Shown: piece after piece, positions 16,646 to 24,983 of the stretch
How the letters are laid out: every line of letters begins with the position of its first letter
Numbering within the stretch: the stretch's first letter is position 1
NCBI GenBank assembly: GCA_947625495.1
Contig: CANQOQ010000010.1
Span: forward strand, 1-64,000
Reading direction: 5' to 3'
DNA length: 64,000 nucleotides
Source of the DNA: Candidatus Gastranaerophilales bacterium
GTDB taxonomy: Bacteria; Cyanobacteriota; Vampirovibrionia; Gastranaerophilales; Gastranaerophilaceae
Translations under genes and position numbers: made by a program
Notes under the pieces: model-generated
The model's input: only the letters and a program-made list of their open reading frames with translations
Told to the model about the DNA's origin: nothing
The model's database searches: none

Positions 16646-17617
16646 ATGAAATTTAAATGCTGTGAATGGGCACTTTCCCATTTGGTTATTAATTCTGATG
16701 ATTTAACATATTGCTGTGCTTCTTTTGATAAAAAGCTTACGTTTTTGGAAAATTATCACGGTGAACTTATTGATACTGAAAAATATTTGAATGACAGAAA
16801 ACTCTATATTGAAAGATGTAAAAATGGTGATTATCCTGAACAATGTAAGGATTGTCCTACTCTGGAAGAAAGAGATTGGGATGAAACACCTGGGTTTATT
16901 GATGTATCGGTATCAAACAGAACCAATTGCAGTTGTGATTGTATATATTGTATAATTTCAGGTGGCGGAAACAGCGAAGTTAAAAAAGATTTAAATACAA
17001 AAAAGACTTATGATGTACGCCCCTTACTCAATCAATTGAAAGATAATAATTTATTTAAAAAGCATTGTCACTTTATAATAGGCGGCGGGGAATGTGCTGA
17101 ATACCCTAATGGTGAACTTAAATGGCTTATTGATTTTGTCTTTTCCATAAACGGCTCTATTGAATTTTTAAGTGCAGGAATTACATATTCAGATGACATT
17201 AGAAAAGCTCTTGAATTTGGAAACAGTAAATTAAAAGTTTCTGTTGATGCCGGTATTAAAAAAACTTATGAAACAATTAAACGGGTTAAAGGTTATAACG
17301 CAGTTTGGTCTAATTTAAAGAAATATATAAAAGCTCAAAAGAAAAATCCAAATGCACTTGTTACTATAAAATATGTGATTATTCCAACTGTTAACGATAA
17401 TATGAAAGATGTAAAAGAATTTTTGAAACGCTGCAGAAAAATCGGTTGTACTTCTATTGAGGTTAATATGGAATTTTTCTGGATGAGTGAAAATTTTGAT
17501 AAACCCATATCAGATAATTTGAGAGAAGTCTTGATGTATTTTAAAGACCAAAAAGATGTATTCTTTTCTTCAAACATTTCATCACATATAAAAAATTGGC
17601 TTGAAAAAAATCTATAA
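16646..17617 (+). CDS. Radical SAM protein with Cys-rich N-terminal domain (family 1)
   Basis: A 323-residue radical SAM protein. Residues 1-80 hold cysteine pairs (KCCEW, YCCAS, CKDCPTLEERDWDE) and the phrase NYHGELIDTEKYL; nearly the same layout occurs in the protein at 24984-25991, so both belong to one family. The SAM cluster motif is NCSCDCIYC near residues 97-104 and the GGE motif is IGGGECAE near 149. No SPASM tail is present. It follows the reductase gene by 38 bases. No short peptide gene is visible next to it. The substrate is unknown; the N-terminal cysteines may bind an auxiliary cluster. Confidence 0.75.
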   Translation: MKFKCCEWALSHLVINSDDLTYCCASFDKKLTFLENYHGELIDTEKYLNDRKLYIERCKNGDYPEQCKDCPTLEERDWDETPGFIDVSVSNRTNCSCDCIYCIISGGGNSEVKKDLNTKKTYDVRPLLNQLKDNNLFKKHCHFIIGGGECAEYPNGELKWLIDFVFSINGSIEFLSAGITYSDDIRKALEFGNSKLKVSVDAGIKKTYETIKRVKGYNAVWSNLKKYIKAQKKNPNALVTIKYVIIPTVNDNMKDVKEFLKRCRKIGCTSIEVNMEFFWMSENFDKPISDNLREVLMYFKDQKDVFFSSNISSHIKNWLEKNL

Positions 17618-17746
17618 TTCTAAAATAACTAAAAAAGCTTTACAATAAAAGTTTTTTTTATTAATATAATATTTGTCCGAGAAAAAAGGGTAATTGTCTT
17701 TCCGAAAGTCACACTTAACGGGTAGATGAGACCTCTAAAAATATCC

Positions 17747-17836
17747 GGAGGAGTGCCGGAGCGGTTGATCGGAGCGGTCTTGAAAACCGTCGTACGTGCG
17801 AGCGTACCGTGGGTTCGAATCCCACCTCCTCCTCCA
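17747..17836 (+). tRNA. tRNA-Ser (UGA)
   Basis: Cloverleaf with acceptor GGAGGAG pairing to CTCCTCC, anticodon loop CTTGAAA (anticodon TGA), a long variable arm (CGTACGTGCGAGCGTACC region) typical of Ser, and T arm GTGGG-TTCGAAT-CCCAC. A CCA end is encoded. A TATAAT-like box about 80 bases upstream is the likely promoter region. Confidence 0.93.
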
Positions 17837-17839
17837 TTT

Positions 17840-17866
17840 AAAAGCCTTCATTTGAAGGCTTTTTTG
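17840..17866 (+). terminator. Rho-independent terminator after tRNA-Ser
   Basis: Perfect stem AAAGCCTTCA / TGAAGGCTTT with a two-base loop, ending in six T, immediately after the tRNA. Confidence 0.85.
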
Positions 17867-17883
17867 ATATTTATTGTTAGTTT

Positions 17884-17940
17884 TACAAAGCGAATTATTG
17901 AGCCTTAGGCGAAATCAATGAGCCTGTATGCGTTAGCTGA
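17884..17940. repeat. Intergenic repeat element, copy A
   Basis: A GC-richer stretch beginning ACAAAGCGAA and running to GAGCCTGTATGCG. It aligns without gaps over about 46 bases with 46086-46131 downstream of tRNA-Asp (shared ACAAAG, GAA, TGA-CC, AGG-GAA, TGA-CCTGTAT-CG). Both copies follow a tRNA and its terminator. The rest of the 225-base gap to 18062 shows nothing I can assign. Confidence 0.5.
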
Positions 17941-18061
17941 TTATTTCGGAAAAGTCCGTTTTGAAAATATTGATTTTTCTACTATAATAATCTTGCAGAT
18001 ATTAATTTCAAATATCTACATTAACTTATATTGCCGAAATAACCAAACTGTTTTTTTGCAA

Positions 18062-18694
18062 TCATATAATTCTGTTAAATCCGTGGTTTGTAACAACGCC
18101 ATATTTTGCTATTTTAGGGTTCAATTTTATTTTCTTTAAATAATTAATTACATCTGTTTTGTCAGAGATGCCTGAAATATTTATAAATCCGCCTATTTTT
18201 TTAATTGAGCTTGCATCTTGCAGATAGGGATTTTTCGCATTCAGGTGTAAATTACCCATAATTTCTTGAATTGAGGAGGTTGTTTTCAAATTAGATTCTT
18301 TAATATCAGCACTTGATAAAATTTTTACAACATCTTTAATTAATTTATTTTCGTCAACACCAAGTTTAGAAAAGCTTTTGCCGTTAATAACGGAAGTATA
18401 ATCTTCAATAATTTTTTTGCCGTCAGCACGGTGATGAACCACCATGCCTGTTTTTTTGAATATTTCATCGGGAGAAAGTCCCATTAACATTTTTTTAGCA
18501 TCCGCTAAACCATCAGGAAGCATACATTCTTCGTACAACGGATTGCCGAATTTATCCATATACTGTTTAAAATTATTTGCCTCTTGCAGTTTTTTCATTT
18601 CTGCATATTCTGTGAGTTTTGAGAAATTTCCCAATCCTGTTGAATGCGATGCTGCATATTTTAGATAATTAGCATTTATACCTACTAAACCCAT
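18062..18694 (-). CDS. Conserved-looking hypothetical protein
   Basis: A 210-residue soluble protein beginning MGLVGINANYLKYAASHS, with a MKKL..ANNFKQYMDKFGNPLYEE helical segment, the phrase MVVHHRADGKKIIEDY near residue 90, and a C-terminal half of mixed helix. No signal peptide, membrane helix or known motif is recognised. Codon use matches the neighbours. It is transcribed towards the tRNA-Ser and preceded by a Shine-Dalgarno-like AGGAG. Role unknown. Confidence 0.6.
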   Translation of the reverse strand: MGLVGINANYLKYAASHSTGLGNFSKLTEYAEMKKLQEANNFKQYMDKFGNPLYEECMLPDGLADAKKMLMGLSPDEIFKKTGMVVHHRADGKKIIEDYTSVINGKSFSKLGVDENKLIKDVVKILSSADIKESNLKTTSSIQEIMGNLHLNAKNPYLQDASSIKKIGGFINISGISDKTDVINYLKKIKLNPKIAKYGVVTNHGFNRII

Positions 18695-18821
18695 TTTAAC
18701 TCCTTTTTTATATACAGAAATTATAAAACATTTGAAGAAGAAAAATTGTCTAATTCCGTAAAAATTTATTTATATACAAACATTTTAATTACTTAATTAC
18801 ATATTTAAATTGAAATCAAAT

Positions 18822-19466
18822 TTAAATGCTATTATCGGAATTTAAATAGCGCTTTATAGCTTCTTCAATAATACCGGCACATTTACCTTTTTTAGCTGTT
18901 TGAATTTCATGTTCAGAACCGATATGCTTTGCACTTCCGTCTTGATATATAACAGTTGTATCATTTGTCCAATTTTTATTATTTATTATCAACCTGTCGT
19001 TATTATATAGATAAACATCAAATTTTGGTTCATTCTTAAAAGCGGTAAATATAAAAGGTGGTTTTTTTGGTCTGCCTGCTTTTTTTAAAATATCGGCAAT
19101 TTCATCATCCGAGAATAGAGAAGTACAATTATAAGTTTCTTTTGCTTCGGGAGTATTTAATTTAGAGTTAGATAGAACCATAGCTCTTCCAAAACTATCA
19201 TCCGGATTATATTCGGAAAGAAAAACAATTTCACTTTTTCCTACTTTCCCAAAATCATAGTGTTCTTCAGGTGATTCCGATTTGCCTATTCCCCCAAATT
19301 CATAAGGTTTTTCATCTGTTACCGTCTTTCCTGATTTACCAAATTGGTTTGGTTCTTTATTAGCATTCAAACGTTCAAGGTTATTTTCAGGGTTAATTAG
19401 TCCTGCTTCTACATGTCTTGAATGAATATTTCTTTCCGGATTAAGCATAGAACCAAATGAAATCAT
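18822..19466 (-). CDS. Hypothetical protein with N-terminal SFG motif and FGK repeats
   Basis: A 214-residue protein starting MISFGSMLNPE, one of the xFG-starting proteins in this window. Residues 35-80 carry a degenerate repeat built on QFGKSGK, EFGGIGKSE and DFGKVGKSE. The C-terminal half is mixed alpha/beta (FIFTAFKNEPKFDVYLYNNDRLIINN). An AGGAGAAT ribosome site precedes the ATG. No enzyme motif or signal peptide is visible. It may be lineage-specific; no function is proposed. Confidence 0.6.
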   Translation of the reverse strand: MISFGSMLNPERNIHSRHVEAGLINPENNLERLNANKEPNQFGKSGKTVTDEKPYEFGGIGKSESPEEHYDFGKVGKSEIVFLSEYNPDDSFGRAMVLSNSKLNTPEAKETYNCTSLFSDDEIADILKKAGRPKKPPFIFTAFKNEPKFDVYLYNNDRLIINNKNWTNDTTVIYQDGSAKHIGSEHEIQTAKKGKCAGIIEEAIKRYLNSDNSI

Positions 19467-19636
19467 AATTAAATTCTCCTGTTGTTATGATACATAAAAG
19501 CTAAAACTAATAAATAATAAAAATTGTTATATGAAATATTAATGTTAAGAAAAATACATATAATTAAACTTCAAAAACAAAAAACCACTCAATTTAAGTG
19601 ATTAAAATAGTCCAATTTGAAAATTTGTAAAAAATA

Positions 19637-19667
19637 AAAGCCGATAAGTTTATTATCAGCTTTTAAA
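19637..19667 (-). terminator. Probable terminator after the aldo/keto reductase operon
   Basis: Imperfect stem AAAAGCCGATAA / TTATCAGCTTTT around a short loop, downstream of 19684-20676 on the minus strand. The rest of the 19467-19683 gap is AT-rich with no gene seen. Confidence 0.5.
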
Positions 19668-19683
19668 ATATTGTTTGTTTTTA

Positions 19684-20676
19684 TTACATTGCTTTAACAG
19701 TGCCTAATTTATGGATGTCTTCATCGGTTCTGTTGCCGTAAATTGTGATTTTATTTAACTCTGTTTCAATATTATTAAATTCTTCATCAGTTAAAACAAT
19801 ATCGGCAGCACCCAAGTTTTCAACCACTCTTTCATCTTTTCTCATACCGGGGATAGGTACTACAAAATCATTTTTATGTAACATCCAAGCAAGAGATATT
19901 TGAGCCGGTGTTGCTCCTTTTTTGAGGGCAACTTCATTTAATAAATCAAGCAAAGGTTGATTTTTTTCAACATTTTCAGGGTTAAATCTTGTTATAACTC
20001 TTCTTACGTCATCACCTTTATACTCTGTATTTTTGTTATATTTACCAGATAAAAATCCGCCTGCCATAGGAGAAAATGCAACAAACCCGATATTTAATTC
20101 TTTACATAACGGAATTACATCTTTTTCAAACATTCTCTCCATCATAGAGTATTCTGATTGTATTGCGGATAGCGGGCAAACTGCGTTTGCTCTTTTAATT
20201 TGTTCAACCGTTGATTGAGATTGTCCCCAAGCTCTGATTTTGCCTTCTTTTATAAATTCGCTCATCCACTCTGCCACATCTTCAACCCTGCTATCTAATG
20301 GAACTCTATGTTCATAATAAATATCAATATAGTCTGTTTGAAGGCGTTTTAGAGAGTCATTCAAGGCATTTGTTACTCCTTTTTTAGATAACTTGCCCTC
20401 CGGAATTTCTTGACCTTCTTGAAATACGGGAACAAATTTTGTTGTTAAAATTATCTTATCTCTAAAAGGTTTAACGGCTTTTCCTACCAGTTCTTCATTG
20501 ACAAAAGGTCCATAGGCTTCTGCCGTATCAAATAAAGTACAGCCTAAATCATAAGCTTTATGCATAAGTCTTATTGATTCTTCTTCAGTCGGAATTGCAC
20601 CATAACCATGAGAAAACCCCATACAACCCATTCCGATTGCACTAACTTCAATGTTTCTAAGCTTTCTTGTTTTCAT
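19684..20676 (-). CDS. Aldo/keto reductase
   Basis: A 330-residue TIM-barrel NADPH oxidoreductase of the AKR superfamily. Catalytic-tetrad residues are in place: Asp and Tyr in FDTAEAYGP (about residues 50-58), Lys in ILTTKF near 80, and His in DIYYEHR near 118-123. The cofactor-binding VPIPGMRK motif lies near residue 273. Ribosome site GGAG precedes the ATG. It is the last gene of a three-gene minus-strand operon (TetR regulator, flavoprotein, this gene), suggesting reductive detoxification of an aldehyde or quinone sensed by the regulator. The natural substrate is unknown. Confidence 0.92.
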   Translation of the reverse strand: MKTRKLRNIEVSAIGMGCMGFSHGYGAIPTEEESIRLMHKAYDLGCTLFDTAEAYGPFVNEELVGKAVKPFRDKIILTTKFVPVFQEGQEIPEGKLSKKGVTNALNDSLKRLQTDYIDIYYEHRVPLDSRVEDVAEWMSEFIKEGKIRAWGQSQSTVEQIKRANAVCPLSAIQSEYSMMERMFEKDVIPLCKELNIGFVAFSPMAGGFLSGKYNKNTEYKGDDVRRVITRFNPENVEKNQPLLDLLNEVALKKGATPAQISLAWMLHKNDFVVPIPGMRKDERVVENLGAADIVLTDEEFNNIETELNKITIYGNRTDEDIHKLGTVKAM

Positions 20677-20688
20677 AATATTTTCTCC

Positions 20689-21228
20689 TTATTTTATAGA
20701 TTTACCCATTTCATAAGCTTCTTTCATAGCGGGTTTATCTAAAATTTCACCTTTTTCGTATACGCTGTGACCATAAATTATTCCGCATTCTTTAGCGCCT
20801 TGAACGCAATCGGCGTAGCCTCTAAAACATTCAATTGTTCGATTTAAGCCTTCAATACCATCTGCACATGTTGCAATATAATAAAAATCTTTATTTTTAA
20901 CTTCCGTCCAACGAGCGACAGTTCTATCAATCAGCGCTTTTAATTGTGCGTCAATCGAATAAAAATAAACAGGACTTGATAAAACTATAACATCTGCATC
21001 TATCATTTTTTGTAAGATTTGCGCCATATCATCTTTTATTGCACAAATTCCGCCATTTTTAGCACAATAATAACAACCCCTGCAGTAATCTATTTTCATT
21101 TTTGCAACATTGATTTTTTCAACGCTGTTTCCCGCTTCAAGTGCGCCTTTTTTAAATTCATCGCACAAAATATCTGAATTTCCGCCAATTCTTGGACTTC
21201 CCGATAAAATTAAAACTTTTTTGCTCAT
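20689..21228 (-). CDS. Flavodoxin-fold NAD(P)H-dependent FMN reductase / iron-sulfur flavoprotein-like
   Basis: About 179 residues. N-terminal KVLILSGSPRIGGNSDIL is the FMN-phosphate loop of the NADPH-dependent FMN reductase family; CRGCYYCAKNGGICAIKDDM (about residues 46-65) gives cysteines spaced as in iron-sulfur flavoproteins; VLSSPVYFYSIDAQLKALIDR near 83 is the family's FMN-binding loop. The start is moved to 21228 because GAAAGG precedes that ATG and it fits the family N-terminus. It sits between the TetR gene (13 bases) and the aldo/keto reductase. Likely a redox carrier or quinone/nitro reductase. Confidence 0.88.
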   Translation of the reverse strand: MSKKVLILSGSPRIGGNSDILCDEFKKGALEAGNSVEKINVAKMKIDYCRGCYYCAKNGGICAIKDDMAQILQKMIDADVIVLSSPVYFYSIDAQLKALIDRTVARWTEVKNKDFYYIATCADGIEGLNRTIECFRGYADCVQGAKECGIIYGHSVYEKGEILDKPAMKEAYEMGKSIK

Positions 21229-21241
21229 AATTTGCCTTTCT

Positions 21242-21847
21242 TTATCCTTCAATATAATCATTTAATATCGCTTTTAGCTGAATTTTGCTGAACTTTTTTG
21301 TCCATTCTTTTGGCTCAAATACCTCGTCAGACATACACCAAACAGTCATCATTCCGTATAATTGCGAAATAATTAAATGCGTCAAAAGTTCTATGGGGAT
21401 ATTTTTCTTTAATTCTTTATTTTTGATTGCGGTTTTTAAAATATTTTCTAACATATTAAAATCATATTGCCACTTACTTATACCGTTATTATCAAAGGCA
21501 GTTTTAGGGTCAATAGCCGATTTTATCCATTCTCTGCAAATATTAATTCCGTATATTTCAACTGCATTCATAAATTTGATAAAAAACATGGTTAATTTTT
21601 CAACAATATTTTTGTTTTTTGTATTTGTAATTTTAACTTCGATTTGTTTAAAATACCCCCGGCAGATTTCAGCAATAATATCTTCTTTATGCTTAAAATA
21701 AACATAAAAAGTACCTTTTGCGACCCCTGCTATTTTTGTTATATCTTCAACGCTCAAAGAACTAAACCCGTTAGTTTTAATTAACTCTTCCGCCGTATCT
21801 AATAATTTTTGCTTTGTAATTAGTGCATTTTGCTGTCTTTTTGTCAT
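21242..21847 (-). CDS. TetR/AcrR family transcriptional repressor
   Basis: A 201-residue regulator with an N-terminal helix-turn-helix (AEELIKTNGFSSLSVEDITKIAGVAKGTFYVYFKHKEDII, split across residues 17-58) typical of TetR proteins, then a helical ligand domain. It is first in the operon with the flavoprotein and aldo/keto reductase and is transcribed divergently from a MarR operon. Palindromic TTGACTnnnAGTCAA-type sites overlap its own promoter (21879-21920), so autorepression is likely. The inducer is unknown. Confidence 0.9.
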   Translation of the reverse strand: MTKRQQNALITKQKLLDTAEELIKTNGFSSLSVEDITKIAGVAKGTFYVYFKHKEDIIAEICRGYFKQIEVKITNTKNKNIVEKLTMFFIKFMNAVEIYGINICREWIKSAIDPKTAFDNNGISKWQYDFNMLENILKTAIKNKELKKNIPIELLTHLIISQLYGMMTVWCMSDEVFEPKEWTKKFSKIQLKAILNDYIEG

Positions 21848-21878
21848 TTTAATAAACCTTTGCTAATTTTATAATTTA

Positions 21879-21920
21879 ATTATATATTATATTGACTAAA
21901 AGTCAATGACTTATAGTCAA
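21879..21920 (-). promoter_or_regulatory. tetR promoter with double palindromic operator
   Basis: On the minus strand a -35 TTGACT (21906-21901) and -10 TATAAT (21884-21879) are spaced by 16 bases. Two adjacent palindromes lie at 21892-21906 (TTGACT AAA AGTCAA) and 21907-21920 (TGACT TAT AGTCA core). They cover the -35 and the spacer and fit a TetR-type operator. Confidence 0.7.
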
Positions 21921-21975
21921 TAATTTATTTTTCTTAATGATACTAAACAGATATACACCTTGAAATAACAATTTC

Positions 21976-22004
21976 TTGACGATAATTAGATATCTAACTA
22001 TAAT
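21976..22004 (+). promoter_or_regulatory. marR promoter with internal palindrome; probably leaderless
   Basis: -35 TTGACG at 21976-21981, 17-base spacer, -10 TATAAT at 21999-22004. The spacer holds the perfect palindrome TTAGATATCTAA (21986-21997), a likely MarR operator. The marR ATG is only six bases after the -10, so transcription would start at or near the A of the start codon and no ribosome site is present. Confidence 0.75.
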
Positions 22005-22010
22005 GATTAT

Positions 22011-22415
22011 ATGAAAAATTTGCTGTCTCTAATTTCAAGAATTCAAGAAAAAGGAAATCGTTTTATTATTGAAGAATTAAAAATAAACGGGGCTAAGGGG
22101 CTTGTACCAAGCCATGGTGATATTTTAGTGTGTCTTTATGAACAAAATAAGATGACTATGAAAGATATATCGGATAAAATTTATAGAACAAAACCAACGG
22201 TTACTGTTTTAGTTGATAAACTTGAGAAACTGGGCTACGTGAAAAGAGAAGCTTCAAAAGAGGATAGCCGTTATACATACATTGTTTTAACCAAAAAAGG
22301 ATTGGATTTTAAACCATTATTTGAAAAAATATCAAACGACTTAAATGATATGCTGTATAAAAATTTATCCGGTATTGAAGCGGATACACTTGAAAAATTA
22401 TTAGAAAAAATATAA
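22011..22415 (+). CDS. MarR family transcriptional regulator
   Basis: A 134-residue winged-helix regulator: MTMKDISDKIYRTKPTVTVLVDKLEKLGYVKRE (helix-turn-helix, split across about residues 46-80) followed by the wing SKEDSRYTYIVLTKKG. Helices at both ends form the dimer interface. It is first in a plus-strand operon with a cupin and a SnoaL-like protein, divergent from the TetR operon. A palindrome in its own promoter spacer suggests autorepression. The start is fixed by the family N-terminus although no Shine-Dalgarno exists. Confidence 0.9.
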   Translation: MKNLLSLISRIQEKGNRFIIEELKINGAKGLVPSHGDILVCLYEQNKMTMKDISDKIYRTKPTVTVLVDKLEKLGYVKREASKEDSRYTYIVLTKKGLDFKPLFEKISNDLNDMLYKNLSGIEADTLEKLLEKI

Positions 22416-22428
22416 AAAGGAGAAAATT

Positions 22429-22803
22429 ATGGCAAACTTTAAAAATGTTGAAATTGGTACAATACAAGAAATCGGGCAACAATACGAAAACGGGAAAGCA
22501 TTTTTGCATGATTTATTAGGTTTGACAAGCTGTGAAATTTCAGTTAATTCTATGCCAAAAGGTGTTAAATTACCCTTTAATCATAAACACAAACAAAATG
22601 AAGAAATCTATATCTTTTTAAAAGGCGAAGGAACAATGACACTTGATAATGAAGTAATCCAAGTTAAAGAAGGCTCTTGTGTAAAAGTTCTGCCTGCTGC
22701 TTCAAGGACAATGGAAGCAAAAACGGATTTACAATATATCTGTGTTCAAGCTAAAGAAGGAAGCCTAGAACAGTTTGGATTTGGCGATGGCGAGTTGTGT
22801 TAA
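22429..22803 (+). CDS. Cupin-domain protein
   Basis: A 124-residue single-cupin protein. The metal-binding cupin motif is visible as FNHKHKQNEEIYIFLKGEG (about residues 46-64), with a second motif around VIQVKEGSCVKVLPAASRT. A strong AAAAGGAG ribosome site precedes the ATG, 13 bases after marR. Small cupins of this kind are often sugar or small-molecule binding or quercetinase-like. It is presumably controlled by the upstream MarR. The substrate cannot be read from sequence. Confidence 0.85.
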   Translation: MANFKNVEIGTIQEIGQQYENGKAFLHDLLGLTSCEISVNSMPKGVKLPFNHKHKQNEEIYIFLKGEGTMTLDNEVIQVKEGSCVKVLPAASRTMEAKTDLQYICVQAKEGSLEQFGFGDGELC

Positions 22804-22818
22804 AACAAAGGAAATAAT

Positions 22819-23235
22819 ATGGATTTAATTGAACGCAATAAAGAATTAATGAAAAAATTTGAAACAATGATAAATACCGCTGATGAAAAATTAGCTCAAG
22901 AGTTAGTGGCACCGGATGCGGCATTTTACACCCCTGCAAGCCCTGAGCCTCTTTACGGAGGCAAAGGCTATCTGTCTGTTGTCCATTGGATGCGTGAGGG
23001 CTTTAGTGATGTCCAATGGCATATAAAAGATATGGCAGCAGACATTGATAAAGTTGCAGTTAAATGGGATTTAACGGGAACTCACGATGGCGAATTTCTG
23101 GGGATAAAACCGACAAATAAAAAAATCTCTGTTTGCGTTATGAACTTCTACTATTTTAATAAAGACGGTCAAGTTATAAATGATATAGCGGCAGAAGGTA
23201 TGATAGGAATTTTGCGCGGTATCGGAGCAATGTAG
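22819..23235 (+). CDS. SnoaL-like (NTF2-fold) polyketide cyclase family protein
   Basis: A 138-residue protein of the NTF2-like SnoaL/ester cyclase family: N-terminal helix NKELMKKFETMINTADEKLAQELV, then APDAAFYTP, GYLSVVHWMREGFSDVQWHIKDM, and the strand-rich end KVAVKWDLTGTHDGEFLGIKPT. These match the usual family blocks (helix, D...F, W....F.D........, V...W...GTH.G.f.G..PT). It closes the MarR operon. Members act on small cyclic molecules or have no known activity; function here is open. Confidence 0.82.
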   Translation: MDLIERNKELMKKFETMINTADEKLAQELVAPDAAFYTPASPEPLYGGKGYLSVVHWMREGFSDVQWHIKDMAADIDKVAVKWDLTGTHDGEFLGIKPTNKKISVCVMNFYYFNKDGQVINDIAAEGMIGILRGIGAM

Positions 23236-23443
23236 TGGATTATACAAACGTAAAATTAAAAAAGTTTTTATTCATAAAAAAAAACTGTTCAAAATTTAAA
23301 ACTATTTAAACAAATTTATAACCAACTTCTCGAAATAATCAATCAAAATTCTATTTACACTGATTTAAAATTTTTTAATATTTTTTAAAAAAATAACAAT
23401 TTTTTCTCATCATCATTTTTACTTGGGAAAAAGGTAAGTATTT

Positions 23444-24943
23444 ATGAAAGTATCCTGTATCTCTCCACGTTCAACTTCTGTTAATAAAATTTTATTAGCA
23501 ACAACTGCGTCAACTACAGCCTCAACTACTGCATCAACAACTGCATCAACAACTGCCTCAACTACAGCTTCTACAACTGCATCTGCTGCCTCTTCTAATA
23601 CTTCAAAAAAAGAACCTTCATACAATAAAGCGGAAATAAAGCAGTATAAATATTTGGTAGATAACAAACAAACTTTTAAAAATACTCAATTAAAAAAAAT
23701 AAAAATTGATAATAATCTTGTTTATAAAAGTATTACTGATAAATTCGTTGAATGTCTTAAAAAAGCTAATTTAGATTCTGATTTAAGTCCGACACTTGAA
23801 ATAATTTATCATAATGAAATACATAAAGTTAATGCCGACGGTACAACTGAAACCAAACCGCTGGATGAAAATTTCAAATTCTACAATGCTGATTTGGCAT
23901 ATTATAACTCGGAAACGCATACTATTAGAATAATGGCCGATAACTTTAGTGAAAATAACGAAAATAATATAAGCGAAATACTCACTCATGAACTATATCA
24001 TACTAAAGAAGCTATTTTAAGGAACAGTATTTCTCAAGAAGATAGAAATAAGTTAGTAAAAGAAATTTTGCTTGAAAATATTAAAAAGGGTGAAAGTTAT
24101 AAAATAATTAAATCCTTTAAAGACGGTAAATATACTGTCATGGAAACCCCTGTTATGCCCAATAGTATGTCAAAGGCTTATATTAAATTTGTTGAAAATT
24201 ATGTTTTTAATAGCGATGAAAATATTATTAATAAACTTCAAGAATACTATGAATTAAAATACAGTAAAAATACTAAAGATAAAATCAGAATATTGGAACT
24301 TGAAAAAGAATTAAAACCTGTTTTCGTTGATTTGAAAAAAATTATTAAATCTGAGCCGTTATATAAACCGCAGAATTATTCTCCTATAAAAATCTTTGCT
24401 AATGAAAAAGAAAAAAAACGTGAACTGCTTGAATATACAATAGCTGTTTATAACAGATATAAATTATATACAGCCAGAGAAATAAAATCTGATTTGCCTG
24501 TTATTGTTGATTATGACAGGGATAAAGTTAAAAATTCTATTGCGTCGAATATTAATTCTGTAGATGGTAATGTAGCCCTTTCGCTTGCTCGTGAAGAAAT
24601 GATGAACATGTCTACATTGAAAAAATTATATGCAGCAATATCTATGAAATCAAATAAAGAATTTCTACAGTATTATTATAGTACTGAAGAGTTAAATGCA
24701 AGGATAACCGGATACAAAAATAAAATTGATATGCTTAAAACTAAAAAAGAAAACGCAAATTTTATTGAAAAAATTAAAATTAACAAACAAATTTTACGTA
24801 ATAAAATGCTTGTGTTAGCCCAAAAAGAAAATTATCTAAGTTATCATTTTATATTAGAATTAAGAAATAATCCCAATGATATATTTCTAAGACTAAAATT
24901 AATAAAATCTACTTTATGTGCCGGATTATTTATGAAATTATAA
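23444..24943 (+). CDS. HExxH protein with N-terminal TTAS repeats
   Basis: A 499-residue protein. After about 20 residues it has seven perfect TTAS tetrapeptide repeats, then AASSNTS. Near residue 183 the sequence ILTHELYHTKE carries an HExxH zinc-protease-like motif, preceded by an aspartate-rich strand region (NSETHTIRIMADNF). The rest is Lys/Asn-rich and helical to the end (LCAGLFMKL). No classical signal peptide or membrane helix is clear. Whether it is an active peptidase is unknown; the third zinc ligand cannot be assigned safely. An AAGGTAAG ribosome site lies about seven bases before the ATG. The 208-base gap before it is AT-rich, nothing else seen. Confidence 0.65.
   Translation: MKVSCISPRSTSVNKILLATTASTTASTTASTTASTTASTTASTTASAASSNTSKKEPSYNKAEIKQYKYLVDNKQTFKNTQLKKIKIDNNLVYKSITDKFVECLKKANLDSDLSPTLEIIYHNEIHKVNADGTTETKPLDENFKFYNADLAYYNSETHTIRIMADNFSENNENNISEILTHELYHTKEAILRNSISQEDRNKLVKEILLENIKKGESYKIIKSFKDGKYTVMETPVMPNSMSKAYIKFVENYVFNSDENIINKLQEYYELKYSKNTKDKIRILELEKELKPVFVDLKKIIKSEPLYKPQNYSPIKIFANEKEKKRELLEYTIAVYNRYKLYTAREIKSDLPVIVDYDRDKVKNSIASNINSVDGNVALSLAREEMMNMSTLKKLYAAISMKSNKEFLQYYYSTEELNARITGYKNKIDMLKTKKENANFIEKIKINKQILRNKMLVLAQKENYLSYHFILELRNNPNDIFLRLKLIKSTLCAGLFMKL
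23501..23584 (+). repeat. 12-base in-frame tandem repeat (7 units, TTAS)
   Basis: Seven consecutive 12-base units, consensus ACWACWGCNTCW, each encoding Thr-Thr-Ala-Ser. Third-codon positions vary between units while the peptide is constant, so the array is old or selected at protein level, but unit number could still vary without breaking the frame. Confidence 0.9.
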
Positions 24944-24983
24944 AAATTCCTGTCTTGCATAAACTACAAATTTGAATATAGAT

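Noticed and set aside
17726-17908. 60-codon frame over tRNA-Ser
   Set aside because: It reads through the tRNA and terminator; no coding signal outside them.
22819-23235. Polyketide or antibiotic pathway because of the SnoaL-like protein
   Set aside because: No synthase genes are near; NTF2-fold proteins of this type are common with small-molecule stress operons.
23419-23667. Antisense frame with Val-Asp-Ala repeats
   Set aside because: It is only the reverse reading of the TTAS repeat array.
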